A stretch of 64,000 bases of DNA from Adiantum capillus-veneris (lineage: Eukaryota; Streptophyta; Polypodiopsida; Polypodiales; Pteridaceae), in contig CM043945.1 in the NCBI GenBank assembly GCA_014529385.2, positions 155,626,741 to 155,690,740 of the forward strand. The letters are read 5' to 3'. The position numbers and the translations under genes are program-made. The number at the start of each line of letters is the position of its first letter. The first letter of the stretch is position 1. Below, piece after piece: positions 23,600 through 35,457 of this stretch. The notes under the pieces were generated by a model. That model was not told where the DNA came from. It saw only the letters and a program-made list of their open reading frames with translations, and made no database searches.

Positions 23600-24537
23600 G
23601 ATGGAAGATGTGTACCGAGGGTCTGCTTCGCGAATAGTCTATCGCGATGGTCCCTCCCCTGCTCTGCGGGCGTCGAGATGTTCTGCACTAGCTACGTCAC
23701 GTGGGTTGGTGGGGGGCCCTTTGGTGAGTGGCCTGGAGGCGCATGTCGGCTCTCATGCACGGATTTGAATGAGCTGCAGGTTCGGATGTTGCCATGGCAG
23801 GGGTTATGCGGATCAGGGTCAGGGGAGCTCCAGGGAAGGGGCTTCCGGCTGCTTCTGCTTGCCTTGGCGGTCCGGGGAGATCCAACATCAGATTTATTTT
23901 TGCAAAAGGGCTTGGTGGCTGCTTGTTCTTCTTTTGAAGGCGAATCGCTCGCCTGGACAATGGGGGTTTTGTTACGTTTGTTTGGCTTGGATTGGATGTG
24001 GTGGATCGGAGGACTTTGTTGCGTTGCTCTGTTCTGGTTTTTTCCGGATGGTCATGTGTGGCATGGAAGGTTTTTTCACTGAAGGGTTTGGCTCCCCTCA
24101 AGAGCCTGTGGAAGGTGGATCAGTGGGCTTTTGTTTTTGATTTGGCTTTGATGGTTTGCTTCATTTGGATGCGTTCTGCGGAGTTCTACTTATGTCAGCT
24201 CGACATGGCGGTCCTGGTGGGCGTGCGGTTTGCTGGTGGCAGCGGCACCACTACGGTGGCACCTCAGGGCTCCTCTCGGTGATGGGGACTTTGGGCCCTG
24301 CCCTATCAGCTTGGTATTATCTCTGTTAGTCTTTTCTTTTCCGGAGGGTGGCTCCCTGTTAGCCGATGTAATGCTTTTGATTAATCTGGTAATCTCATGT
24401 GAGATGGTGGTGGGATAGTTGGTATGCAGTATAGCTTTGTGCATCCATGGCTCGGTTCTGGGCATGGACTTGATTGTAATTCTTTTTGGTTTAATACGAT
24501 ACTACCCACATATTGTGGGTTTTGCTAAAAAAAAAGA
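23600..24537 (+). pseudogene. GC-rich LINE 3' region with hairpin tail
   Basis: Markedly GC-richer than its neighbours. Short overlapping frames give no single clean protein. It ends TTAATACGATACTACCCACA, TATTGTGGGTTTTGC and an A-run (24490-24537), the same hairpin-plus-A tail as the LINE-C family with a compensated stem (CCCACA/TGTGGG). The body is therefore most likely a LINE 3' UTR plus the end of ORF2, less decayed than the copies at 15-16 kb. Confidence 0.5.
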
Positions 24538-24679
24538 AATAGACTTGAGGCTTAAGTTTCCCATATCAACCTATTGTTTCAAAGTGAATAAAAGCCATAG
24601 TTAATAGTTCCAGAGTCTGATTTTTGATCTGATCGTTTTGTTTGAACGTTTTATGACTGAAAAAAATGTGAACCATAAA

Positions 24680-25930
24680 TATCTGCAAAGTAAATGAAAT
24701 ATTTTTATTGAAAAATATTGGGTACATTACAAGCGCCTACACAATTCTCAATGCTCACACGCTCCATAAGACCACAACACAACGCACACCCACTGTCACA
24801 GTCCGTCTCAACTCTCACACATACACATAGCCGCTCAATCTCACTCACTCATACAAAGCACCACCAGTCCCGGGGGCACACACATCCACACTGCCGGTAC
24901 AGTGGGGAAACACAAGAGCAAGAGAAAGAGAAGGGGGAAAGGGAAAACGACACTAAATTGGGCAATGGTGGCTTGATTACACTTCAAAAGGCATGTACAA
25001 AGCTTGCAATTGCCATCACAAAATCCGTTTCCATGAAAAGATACAGAGGGGGTTGACATTCACACTCCTCTATCAAAATACTTCACTTTGCAGGCTTCAA
25101 ACAACACTAAAAAGCCCCTCATTTTATTAGTAAAATAGCTTTTATATGGGGGGGTCTTCAACTTTGGAAATTACCACCGGATTGGTCCACTTGGCATCTC
25201 AATTTGGAAGCTTGGGAAGGCGGATCGCTTGGACTCATCTTCTCTCCTTGCTCTTTTTGAGAGGGGGTGCACTAGCGATGTCACTAGTGCCCCTAGCACT
25301 TTGAGTTCTTTCATGTATTTTTTTCCTTTTTTACCCTTTTTTCCACCTTTGGTTAGCTTGGCCTTGCACCACCCATTTGAACTATCCCTTGACTACTTTG
25401 GTTGGCCTCGCCTTTTTGACTTTAGAAGGCCTTAGTACTACCCACCCTTCGCTCTCTCTTATCCCTGTCCCCTCTCAACTTCTCTCTCTTACTCACCCCG
25501 ACGGAACTCTCCCCTTAACCATTCCCTCTAGAGCTTTGATTGAAGATCCGAGAAGACCGGCATGCTTCACAACCCGAGATCTTCCTATGTGTCCACTAAG
25601 CCCAGCTCTCGCAACGTGGCCCTAGCTTCTCTACTCGTCGGGGACCTGCAAAACCTTCTAACTTGAATATCTTTAACATCAGGCTCCATTTGAGGAGCCG
25701 CCTAGACCAACTTCTAGAGCACATGGAGCTCTTCATTCTAGGACGCAAACAGATCACTTTGGACACTTGGAACCACCATCCCAATCGGCCCATTCTGGAG
25801 CCATTTTGACCCAAAAAGTCGCATTAAGCATACATTTTCTCTACCCTTTGGCTGCCCAAAACCTTGATACCCGCTTAAACCGGTTGTCATGCACCTATGC
25901 GCACCTCTAGCACTGCTTAGCACCTCTTTT
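24680..25930. other. Unassigned repeat-like stretch
   Basis: No recognisable protein. Reverse complement of about 24697-24712 contains AATAAAAATA, a possible poly(A) signal of a minus-strand transcript. Open frames at 25229-25625 (plus) and 25596-25938 (minus) overlap each other and show no domain. Confidence 0.35.
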
Positions 25931-25934
25931 AGCC

Positions 25935-26290
25935 TCAACCAACTTTGTATGTACCAATGTGGATAACTGCATCCTCATCTAGCAACCAACATGGAGAAGT
26001 GTCAGCACTCAAAGACATGTAGTCAGGAGGAAGTATAAAGGGAAACATGACATCACCATCACTGGCATATGAAGCCATCACTCTATCATATGTCAAAACC
26101 TCATGTGCACCATGCATGGATCCTTGCTATTGTCTCATATGCCTAAAACAACGGCGCCTAATGTGGTATGTGTGACCACAATGCCAACATTGCAAGTATC
26201 GGCAACTACAAGACCGCCGTCTCTCATGAGTCATCACTATAGACTCTAAAGTGTCACACATATCTGCAACTGTAAGTGTAACCAAACTAT
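25935..26290 (-). pseudogene. Copia-type Gag knuckle and protease start
   Basis: Minus-strand reading gives CDTLESIVMTHERRR, then CWHCGHTYHIRRRC, a perfect CX2CX4HX4C zinc knuckle (about 26205-26160). About 60 residues on comes SPCWLLDEDAVIHI, which resembles the copia protease opening WxLDSGAxxH with the catalytic Ser-Gly replaced. Order and spacing are those of Ty1/copia gag-pol. Upstream (26290-26600) I can only faintly follow gag. Stops are present and no LTRs were assigned, so it is a fragment. Confidence 0.6.
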
Positions 26291-26299
26291 GGCAATAAA

Positions 26300-27600
26300 T
26301 CATGGGAGAAATCTGGCAGAGTCTCCCCTATAAACTGAGCAAAACCTCAAGTACAGGGAGATAGCTGACCACTACACAATCATGAAACCATGATCAAATT
26401 GCATCAAACCTGATGCTCACATATGCATAAAACCAGCTCGACAATCTGCAAACTCTACAAGCACAAATAGGACAAACTGCTCAATTAAGCATAAAGTGCA
26501 TAACCATATACGCAAGTAGAGAGCAAACTAGCTCAAAACGCATCCTCCAAGAGAAACTGCCGGCAAAAACATGCAAAAACGTTGTGAAACCTATGACTAG
26601 CAGCCACACAAGCATACGTAATCCTGACTCCTGGGAGAGTGGGCACCAGAACAATAAATTGTGTCCAAGCTAGCAAAACCTATCAAAGTTGGAGTCATGC
26701 TTGACAACTAAACCATGAGAGAGAAAATTATAGATACACATAAACCATGGTGAGAATCTGTGAAAAATACGACAGAGTTTTCCATGTAAATAGAGTAAAA
26801 ACTCAAAAAATCTCACTAAACTGCATGAAAAATAGACACTAGTGTGTCAGTAAGCAGATCCACAAATGGTCTACATGTACTCCCAAAAGCCTGGCAAACT
26901 GGCTCACTCCTGAATGAGTGGCTCTATGGACGTGTACCTATCCAAAAATGCTACAAACATGTAAACCTTTTTCCTACAAGCTACACCTAGCTCAAACGAT
27001 ATCCACAAAACGCATACATAGCATGAAAGTGCATAAAATTGTGCAAAAAATACTCTCTGAAATGCTCCACATAGTCGTACATAAGCACTACATGTGCCGC
27101 ATAAGCTGTACTACAAAGACTTTGCAACCTGTAGAAAAACCGCTAGGAAACTATCACACACTACCTCATCGATTGATAAACTCGTGGATCGTAAACACCT
27201 GCCTAGAGCTGAGTACGCTCGAGGAACATTTTTCTCTAGAATGGGCCGTCGGAGTCGTATCTTTTGGTGTGTGCTGTCGAAACCAAAAATAGAGAACCAT
27301 CGAAGTCAAAATGGCCAAATTGAAGCCCGAATGTCGTCAGGGGGAACCATCAGAGCAAATCCGCTTTGAAATGGGCGTGGGAGGGGAGTCCCTGGCGTAT
27401 CTATGGGAGAGCGGAGCCAAATTGCTTTTGCTCACTCTTGCTATGTTGTAGACGAGAGAAACTAGTCAATTCCGCCTTTAGCCACCGAATGGAAGTGATT
27501 TCCAATGTCGTAGCCATCGCAAATAGCCGAGTCATTGATGCCGAGGAGAAAACCGTCAATATCGGTGTCAAAATTGATGCCAAGAGAAAATATTTGAAGT
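26300..27600. other. Spacer, no gene recognised
   Basis: May include eroded copia leader sequence on the minus strand. Open frames at 26918-27292 and 27094-27369 have no recognisable domain. Confidence 0.35.
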
Positions 27601-27618
27601 CAAGGTCGTCGAAACCCT

Positions 27619-27619
<1 letters not shown>

Positions 27620-27674
<55 letters not shown>
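27620..27674. repeat. (CT)n tract, insertion target of LTR-element copy 2
   Basis: A pure CT tract broken once by TTTC, ending directly at the TGTTAACC start of the copy 2 5' LTR. CT repeats also follow the 3' LTR end at about 39503, which fits insertion into a pre-existing CT microsatellite. Confidence 0.85.
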
Positions 27675-27675
<1 letters not shown>

Positions 27676-27962
27676 GTTAACCATTGGCATCCACTTCTAG
27701 TAGTCATGGGCCAGGCTTGTCGGTCCAATAGGAAAAGGGTAAGAGTGATCGCCGATGAGAGGTGCACTCTAACTGGAACATTTAAGGGTTAGTTGGCTAA
27801 GCATGGGCACCCAAGTGTGAATGGGCGATCTCATATAAAAGTCACCTAAACCTAAAAATCAATGATTCTCTCTTTTGTGCAATTGAAGAGTGCTCTTGCT
27901 CCATCTCCATCTTCTTCTTCATCTCCTTGTGTGTGTATGCGTGAGAGAGAGAGAGAGAGAGA
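27675..27962 (+). repeat. 5' LTR of copy 2, first part
   Basis: Starts TGTTAACCATTGG; TATAAAA at 27834-27840; leader AACCTAAAAATCA, then CTTGCTCCATCTCC and (GA)n, where the LINE is inserted. It lacks about 37 bp of U3 relative to copy 1. Confidence 0.85.
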
Positions 27963-28010
27963 TAGATAGATAGATAGATTTTATTATCGTCCTCGGAGGT
28001 CAAATATGAC

Positions 28011-29680
28011 CTATGGGACCAAAGTTACATGTGATGTAGTATGTGTATGGCTGATGAGTGACTCTCGATGCTCCAAAATTGTAGTGATGAGAGTCGCAAT
28101 GGAGAGCCCACACTTTGGCTGGGAGAGGAAAGTGTGTAGGTCTAAGTTATGGCTGAAAATGTGAGAGAAGCAAGTTCGGATGTGATCAAAAGCTGAGCAC
28201 TCTAGTAGTGTGTGGTACTCAGACTCTCGAACTTGCAGTGAGCATAATGTGCACAATCGATTTGACTCTTCTCCATTGCCCCAACGCCCTATCTCGCATC
28301 GAAGGAAATGGGAGCTAAGCCAAATTGCTGCGAGAGTGCGTATCGCGGACAAGGGAATAGGCTCAAGCATGTAAGTGTGAGTACGATTTCCTCTCTCAGC
28401 GAAGAACACGGTTTTGTAGTTGGGGGCAATATAGGTGGTGTAATGTATGAAGAGTGACCCACCGGATTTCTCCCAAGCCGTAATACATTGGCGTTGTAGA
28501 AAAGCTTCATTCACTTGAGAGTCAATTGAAGCATCATGTAGCAAGTGTAATGCATCCCATCTCCCAAACCACTTCTTTATGTCTTGCATCCATCCCGTGC
28601 TCAAGATCTTGCTTTTATGCGTCTTTTGAACTTTTTTGCTTGCTTCCCATGCAATTGTAGGAAGTCGATGTGAGGGGTTTTGATGCATCTTTGTCATGTA
28701 CTCCACAACCCTTTCCATGCCCATAACCTCAATTGGAAGAGATCCCGACTCAAGAAGTAGGAGCATATATGGTGTTTGTGTCTTAACTTGGAGAAAGTTT
28801 GTAAGAAAACGCTTTTGGACATTCTCAAACTCTTTCCAAGTAGACTTTGAGATGCTCCCGCCCCACACTTCAACTCCATAAAGAAGAACCGGTGTCACCA
28901 ATGAATCAAAAAGATACTTCTTGAGAACCCAACACTTGATGTTTCCCGCATTACACATGTTCTCAAATGCATAATATGCTCTCTTTCCCGCTTCCAAACG
29001 ACGCATAGCACATTCATGCCACTTGTGATTGGATGGAACCTCAAGGCCAAGGTACTTAAAGCTCTCAACAACTTCAAGTGTCTCGTTGTTGTACACAATG
29101 CATGGCTTCTCCTTATGGTTGGTTTTCACAAGCATAACCTTTGTTTTGGATTCATTTACAATCAGCCCACTATGCAAGCAAAAGTTCTCAAGGACGACCA
29201 TAAGCTTTTGTGCATCTTCTAAAGTGTGTGCTAGAAGCACTACATCATCCGCATACAACAAAAGCATGATTACCGCATTGCAAATAGTGACCTCTTCAAT
29301 GCCTTCTTCTTGCATAAAGTCAAGTACCATTTGTTCCAATTGATCGATGCATAGACCAAAGAGAGTTGGTGACAATGGACATCCTTGTTTAACCCCAATA
29401 GTGCTTACAAAATTTTTTGAAATTTCTCTTCCCATGCGCAATTGACAAATCACCTTCTCATAGATTCGAGAAACCGCAAGCATAAACTCACTTGGCACTT
29501 GGAGTTCTTCCATCCTTCTCCACAAATTGTTACGTGGAATCATATCAAAGGCTTTCTTAAAGTCCACAAAACAACAATACAATCGCTTGCCTTTCAACCG
29601 ACTTTTCTCCATGAGAACACGAAGAGTGACAAGATGATCAATGGTGCTATGGCATCGACGAAAACCCGCTTGTCCCTTTG
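28011..29680 (-). pseudogene. LINE-F ORF2 C-terminal part: reverse transcriptase and zinc motif
   Basis: Second half of ORF2, uninterrupted from about 29680 to the stop at 28011. RT motifs in order: CCFVDFKKAFDMIPR (motif A), GVKQGCPLSPTLFGL (motif B), LLLYADDVVLLA (catalytic YADD, about 29265-29230), NESKTKVML and FKYLGLEV. A long thumb/connection region follows (LLYGVEVWGGSI, TIAWEASKKVQ), then CTLCSLQVRESEYHTLLEC, a CX2CX9HX4C zinc motif usual at the end of plant LINE ORF2. All active-site residues are present; only the upstream deletion breaks the protein. Confidence 0.9.
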
Positions 29681-31255
29681 CACGCTTGTCGCAATCATTA
29701 TAGTCCGGTAGTTGCTTACATTCTTTACATCCCCTCCTTTATGCAAAGGCTTAACCCAATTAGTACTCCAATCATAAGGCATACCATGTTGAAGTGCAAG
29801 GTTGAACATATCACACATCCACTCATGGCTAAAATCTCCCGTCCATTTGATCATCTCCGGCTTGATACCTTGAAGATCTCCCGCTTTGTGAGTGGCCAAC
29901 TTTTCAAGCCCACCGCATACATCCTCAATAGTAAAAAAAGATGGCATACATGGGAGTGAACCATAAAATGGCATTTTTTCAGTATTTTCTTGCTCATATA
30001 ATTGCCTACAATGTGTGTACATATCCACTAGACTCAAGTTACCAAAATTCTCAATCCGCTTGCCTCTCAAGTTTCTCCAAAATCTTTCACATGCATGTGC
30101 CTTTTCTTGGACTTGAAATTCTTGTTGCTTTACTTCCCATCTTCTTCTCTTCTTTTGAATCAATGCCTTGTATGTATGCAAATGACTTTGATAGTTGTCT
30201 TTGTCCATAGTTGCATCAAGCTTTATCAAGGACTTTCGAGCATCTTGACATTCTTTATCAAACCACCTTTTGCGTGATCTATCTTTGTTGATACCATGGA
30301 GATGCTTTATGGCAAAGCATTCTTCCGCACAAGAACAAATAGCTTTTTTGAAAGCTTCCCATTTAGTTTCCAATGGTGCATCACATTGAAGCTTTGTCAT
30401 CCATAACTTTTGCTCAACCATTTCAATGTACATTGGTGCCCGTTTGAAATCCATACATAGTGATAACTTCTCTTTCCTTTGGCTGAGATTATCATGCTTA
30501 GTTGCTTCTCCACATGAAAGGTCAATACATAAGGTGCGATGGTCGGATTCTGGGGTCCATTGACCAAACATAAAACTCTTTATGCGATACATGATGGCTT
30601 CAGAGAGTAGCATATAGTCAATCACACTATCCCCATTATGTCTTCTACATGTAAATCCATTGGTTCCACTCCACAAAGATACACCATTGGCAATGAGCAT
30701 ACCCGTGCTATTACACATGTGTAAAAGTAACTTTCCATAGTGATCCGGCTCTTTCTCATCCATTGAAGTACGATCATACAAGTGAACTTCCTCCAACTCC
30801 CTTGAAATGTATGGCATATCAAATTGTTGAGTATCATGTTGCAATGTGTTTGTGCGAGCATTCATATCCCCAAATACAATAACATCACCTTCACCTTTGA
30901 AATAAGCAATGTCCTCTTCCAAATCAGAAAATGGTTGATCTCTATCCATGCAAGCATAAAAGGGAGAATCATGATGAGGAATGTAGCAACCGGCTACAAA
31001 AATGGGTGCTCTTTTTGGTGTCATAATTTTCAGCCATACATAACGTTTGTACTTGTCATCTTTCACAATTGATACAAAATCTTCCAATCCTTTCTTAACC
31101 ATACATGCTAACCCTCCTTGTCCTCTTCGTTGCTTGAGATTCTTTGACCACATCAATGAATGTACATTGTAATCCTCCAAGCCGTCAATCCTTTGTGTAT
31201 CATGCTCCCAATCTTGTTGAAGAAGAAGAACCCTTGCGAGTGCCGGAAGACATTA
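29594..31255 (-). pseudogene. LINE-F ORF2 N-terminal part: APE-type endonuclease and RT start
   Basis: Endonuclease/exonuclease/phosphatase-fold nuclease that nicks target DNA for target-primed reverse transcription. Visible motifs: GGLACMVKKGLEDF, VFGDMNART (the conserved GDFN-like motif), SVIDYMLLSE and PESDHRTLCIDL (the catalytic SDH). A linker rich in Lys/Arg follows, then the RT start with HKAGDLQGIKPEMIKW and WVKPLHKGGDVKNVSNYRTI. Right after IMIAT the reading goes out of frame. KRAKGQAGFRRCHSTIDHL, which normally comes some 25 residues later, is already encoded in the next frame. A short deletion with a frameshift has therefore removed part of the RT fingers, and the copy cannot be autonomous. 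Confidence 0.88.
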
Positions 31256-31477
31256 TATGTAAAATAGGAGATGAGAATCAATTTTGTTGAACCTGTTCAC
31301 TTCGGAAATGCTGCTACAGAAATGCCTTCCATAACTCTAAAAATTTCTGTCTTTACATCAATGCGTAGAGGACTTCGTGCTCTTCGATTGAGGCTATAGA
31401 TCACCCAAATCGGAGTTCGGATGAAGAAGTTATGATCAAAAGAGTGGACTGCTGTCTACTAGGTCAAAAAACGGCTG

Positions 31478-31478
31478 C

Positions 31479-31539
<61 letters not shown>

Positions 31540-31750
31540 ATTGCAACGGCACGGTGGCGGCGAGGTGGTTGAGCGCGGCATGACAATAGCTCTCTCTTCT
31601 TCGCGGCGAGGAATCCTCCACGAAGGCAAGCGTAGGGCGGTGAGTGACACACCCTTGCTATCTTGAGCTTGCTAGATTAATCTGATTGTGTGTTTTCAAC
31701 CATTTGTGGTTCGCACACAGTGTACGGCAAGTCCCTTGCTTTGACACATA
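31478..31750 (+). repeat. 5' LTR of copy 2, second part
   Basis: Continues the LTR after the LINE: (GA)n to 31538, then GCATTGCAACGGC, GAGGAATCCTCCACGAAGGC, GCGGTGAGTGACACACCC and GGCAAGTCCCTTGCTTTGACA. After about 31745 the sequence jumps straight into gag (AGAGGCAAAACCGAAGG), so PBS and leader are deleted. Confidence 0.85.
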
Positions 31751-31854
31751 GCATCATCCAATCGGAGAGGCAAAACCGAAGGATTAACATTCCTTCAACG
31801 GGCCTTATGAGATTCTTGGATATGGGCAGGGCCAAACAACCGACACTATCATAG

Positions 31855-32901
31855 ATGGAAACTCCTTCAGTGAGTCTAATATACCCTTCATATATTGTGT
31901 TTCCTAGAGTTCAAGTACAGTCTGAACCCACAACCAGTAGTTTTACTTCTCCAAATCTAGCTCATCCGTCTCTTGGAGACACTACGGCTACGATACCTAC
32001 TCCGGTGATGAGTACAAAAAGTACACCTTGGATCTCGTTTGTTAGCATTGCACCGCTACCTAGTAGCACTGTGCCCCCAACAATACCTATAGGTGCGCAT
32101 CAAGCCTATGTACCTGTCGCACCTCATGCCCGCGTAGCTCCCACACCCCCAATTATGCCAAGGGCTCACACTCTGCAATGGCATTATCCGAGCTCTTATT
32201 CAAGTGGGGCCATACCATTTAGCAATAACATGTCGTATCCGGCATGGGCTATGCCTAGGGCTCCTATGAACTTTGGACCACCATGTGGTACACCACCATA
32301 TGAGGTATGGGACCCGAGGGTCGGGCGTATGCTAAGGCCAAGGCCAACTCCCATCCCACATGTAGTTCCAAGAGCACCTGCACCTGCGACCACTACGCCT
32401 GCTCACTTAGGTGACTTGGCAACGTTTGCTCAAGCTATCGATCGATCTATTGCTGAGAATATGCATAACACGCGTGATAGAGAGCCTAGAAGTAAAGCAG
32501 TACAAATAGCCAAGCTCACACAAAAATTTATTGGAGGTGGGGATGTGAGAAAGCATATCAAAGTGTTTGAACAAATATGCAATTCTCTAGGAGAACACAA
32601 TGACCTGCATAAGAGTACTGCTTTAAGCCTAACCTTAAGTGGGAAGGCTGGGGATTGGTATAGAACGCTAAGGGTGGAAGAAAAAACGATTTACCCTACT
32701 CTTAGGAGACTGTTCTTAAAAGAATACATACGTGAGGGATTGCCTTTGGGTGTAGCCTCTCAACTCCAGAAAGCCCAACGAGAGGAAGGAGAGTCGGTGA
32801 GAGACTTTATTAGTTGCTTGAAGCGTTTGAATTCTCGTTGTAATCCAAATGAGCGCTTCAATAATAAAAAATTGCTTGATAGATTCATTAGGGGATTATG
32901 A
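31855..32901 (+). pseudogene. Copy 2 Gag (Pro-rich and capsid-like domain)
   Basis: 348 codons open. Residues about 30-180 are Pro/Ala/Thr-rich (TIPTPVM, APTPPIMPRAHT). About 190-348 is the retrotransposon Gag domain (AVQIAKLTQKFIGGGD, LTLSGKAGDWYRTLRVEE, YPTLRRLFLKEYIREG, EEGESVRDF). It stops at the Arg of the FIRGLR motif (CGA to TGA), after which the same frame continues with EDIYNGLVIRGITTWE. It is closely similar throughout to copy 1 residues 290-610. Confidence 0.85.
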
Positions 32902-33176
32902 CATGAGGATATCTACAATGGCCTAGTCATTAGAGGTATCACCACTTGGGAAGCAGTCACCACCAATGCGATCCAATTGCAGGATAATTTAATGATTCAA
33001 GGAGAAAGAGTGTCTGCTGAGCCTAAATTTTCTAGCTCGCAAGCGTCGGGGCATCAGCCAATGACTCTAAATCCTATTGCTAAGGAGCCAAAGATATCTG
33101 AGAGGACTTTAGCAGATCTCACCAAGGCCATTCAAGAGAGTCTTAGAGACAGTTGTGCTTCGCAAAACAATCATAT

Positions 33177-33950
33177 GTATCCAAGAAGGGAGCAACAATG
33201 GTGCTCAATATGTAATGGTCTGCAAAGTACCAGTGAATTCAATGGGAATTGCAATGCCTGTGGGGGAGGTATGGTCATCAAGCTAAGGATTGCATAGTAT
33301 TTAAGTGCGCGATGGCCAATAGATCAACCTTAGCATGGACAGACACACCTCGAGTGCCTGCATTGATGCCGGCCCCACATCTTGAACAAACATCACAACA
33401 CATGGTCCCTAGGGCCCATAGTGTTGTTCAAACAACACCCTTACCACCTCCAGTGCTAGGACCGCAACCACCACATCCGAGAATCACTTCTGTGAATCAA
33501 GTGGGTTGTGAGTTATCTATTGCTTGTTTGGAAGGCTGTGAGGAAGATATAGACGCTAATATTGCCTATGGGATTTATGCGCTTGAAGAAAGTCCACAAT
33601 ACTACATGGAGGACTATTGGGACAAGTCAAACCTGTCTATCAAGTAGCTGCTCTTGCTGCAAGAGGCCAAAATATCAATTACTACCAAGAGACCACCTCT
33701 CCAATGCTATGAGTGTGGAGGTCCAAATCGTGTGGCCGAGTGTCCTATTAGGCTACAAAAGAACGCTACACTAATGCAAACCAATCAAGCGAGCACATCT
33801 ATAATGCCGATACTCATGTGTAATCAATGTGTCATAGATCATTTGATTGCCCAATGTTTGAATAATCCAAATGCACCGAAGATCATGCCAATAAACTTGA
33901 TTGAGCCATCACAAAGTACACCTGTGGTACCAGTAAATGTACTCACATGA
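33177..33950 (+). pseudogene. Copy 2 zinc-knuckle region
   Basis: Broken equivalent of copy 1 residues 680-930. Knuckle 1 has lost its His and last Cys (CSICNGLQSTSEF), and a deletion then runs it into a damaged knuckle 2 (CNACGGGM). Knuckle 3 reads CYECGGPNRVAEC (His to Asn) and only knuckle 4, CNQCVIDHLIAQC, keeps all four ligands. The frame changes several times. Confidence 0.75.
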
Positions 33951-34445
33951 TCGATGCTCCAAAAACAAAATTATATTCTTGAAGAAAGAGACACGGCATC
34001 AATTGCCCAATCTTAGAGAAAGAAGAAAACATGAAGCAAGAGATCGCAAAAAGCAGCGAAGTCAGACCCCAGTTCAAAGACCAACATAGGGACTAGTGAC
34101 GACTCCGTATATATGAACAACGCTGAAGAGGATTCCGATTTAGGTGAAACCATGGAAACAAAGCGACCACTAAGAAAGAAACCAACAAGGAAGATCGTCA
34201 TGAGCCACAATGGCCAGGATCCAAGAAGAAGATAGGAACTTATCCAAACCCTACATAGAACATCGAGCGAGTCAAGCAATTGAGGAGTTTGGTAGAAGAT
34301 ACCCAAAGGGATCTAGAACCAGCACCTAGGCCGATCCAGATTACAGACACATTGTTCCCTACGCAACAACAACCTCACAAAGTCCATAGACCTCTAGCCA
34401 TACCTAGTACCATCCAAGAAGAAAGTGACTTAAAGTCATGGAAAA

Positions 34446-35282
34446 GTGGGCGTACTCACTTCTTGTTGGAAAGAATGTTTACAGAGGGACTACCTAACCC
34501 TATCGAAGAAATCTTCCCCAAGTCAAGGAACTGAAGCCCAAAAGGTGCCCTTAAATATTGACAAATTGATGGATTTCATGGCTTCAGAAGTTAGAACCAC
34601 CATCATTTCCAAACTATATGGAGACCCTGAGCTATTCTTAGCTCTTCGAGCTTTCCTCAATGGAGAACTGGATGTTGGGCTACCACAATTTTCACAGATG
34701 GATGGAGCTAGAGAGATGCCAATAGAGGAGAAACACTTAGATCCACAACCCAAACTAGATGAGAACCTAGTTGTAGAAATACCTATTAACAAGTTGGGAC
34801 AATACTTTGAGGGTGACGAATCCAATGCAACCATACCAATCACTACCAAGGGATTAACTGTGAAGGGAATCCTTGATGGTGGCACTAGGGTTAGCATTGT
34901 GACTAAAAATTGCTAGGAAACTATGGGAAGACCTCACCTTGGGACCACAACCATAGTAGTCAAGATGTCCAATGGATCTATTATTAAGCCTACTGGGATG
35001 CTAGAAGATCTCAAGATCAAGGTCTTTGGACATAAAATAAGAAATACCTTCATTGTTATGGATTTCTCCAAGCACACTATGACATCTGAGATGATCTTAG
35101 GATGTCCTTTCATGAGGGAAGCAAAAATGGTGCATGACTGGTCGAAAAACCATGTCTACTTGCAGTTCCAAGATTCTGTCATTCGAGTGGATCTTGTAAC
35201 TGGTCGAGCACATCCTCTAGGAAACAAGTTTATAATTGATCATAGATATGACACCATAGTTCACTCGGCCCTACACATGTAA
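34446..35282 (+). pseudogene. Copy 2 first retropepsin-like domain (PR1)
   Basis: After a conserved helical segment (STIISKLYGDPELFLALRAF) the domain reads NKLGQYFEGDESNATIPI, GILDGGTRVSIVT (active-site DGG, equivalent of D-T/S-G), a stop at the following Cys-Trp (TAG), then VKMSNGSIIKP, HTFIVMDF-like IRNTFIVMDF and EMILGCPFMR (the second psi loop, ILGxPF). It matches copy 1 residues 1270-1410. DGG in place of DTG is also known in some plant Ty3 proteases. Confidence 0.8.
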
Positions 35283-35457
35283 AGTGGACAATGATGTTGA
35301 GGAAGATTCTCCTTATATGGATGTACTACTTGGGATGACTGAGTCAGACTATGTGGATTGGGTCCACTTAGCAGCAACCATAGACACTTAGGGAAACAGG
35401 GGGACGACCTGGGTAACACATGAGGGGGATGAAATGCCACCACTCGTACCCTAAAAT

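Larger units (their letters stand above)
27963..31477 (-). mobile_element. LINE-F inserted in the LTR of copy 2
   Basis: A 3.5-kb non-LTR retrotransposon on the minus strand. Its 5' end (right, about 31477) begins next to the GA tract of the LTR. About 220 bp of non-coding leader leads directly into an endonuclease reading that already starts near the catalytic QE-type motif (VLLLQQDWEHD, about 31225-31193), so ORF1 and the first endonuclease motif are missing. Endonuclease and RT follow. The 3' end overlaps the ORF2 stop (CTTTGGTCCCATAG, about 28023-28010) and finishes with a TATC-repeat tail at 27963-27980 abutting GA repeats. The insertion sits exactly in the GA microsatellite of the LTR. 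Confidence 0.9.

Noticed and set aside
23564-24082. 172-codon plus-strand frame in GC-rich DNA
   Set aside because: Shares the region with several equally long frames on both strands; high GC removes stops; the hairpin tail shows it is a LINE 3' region.
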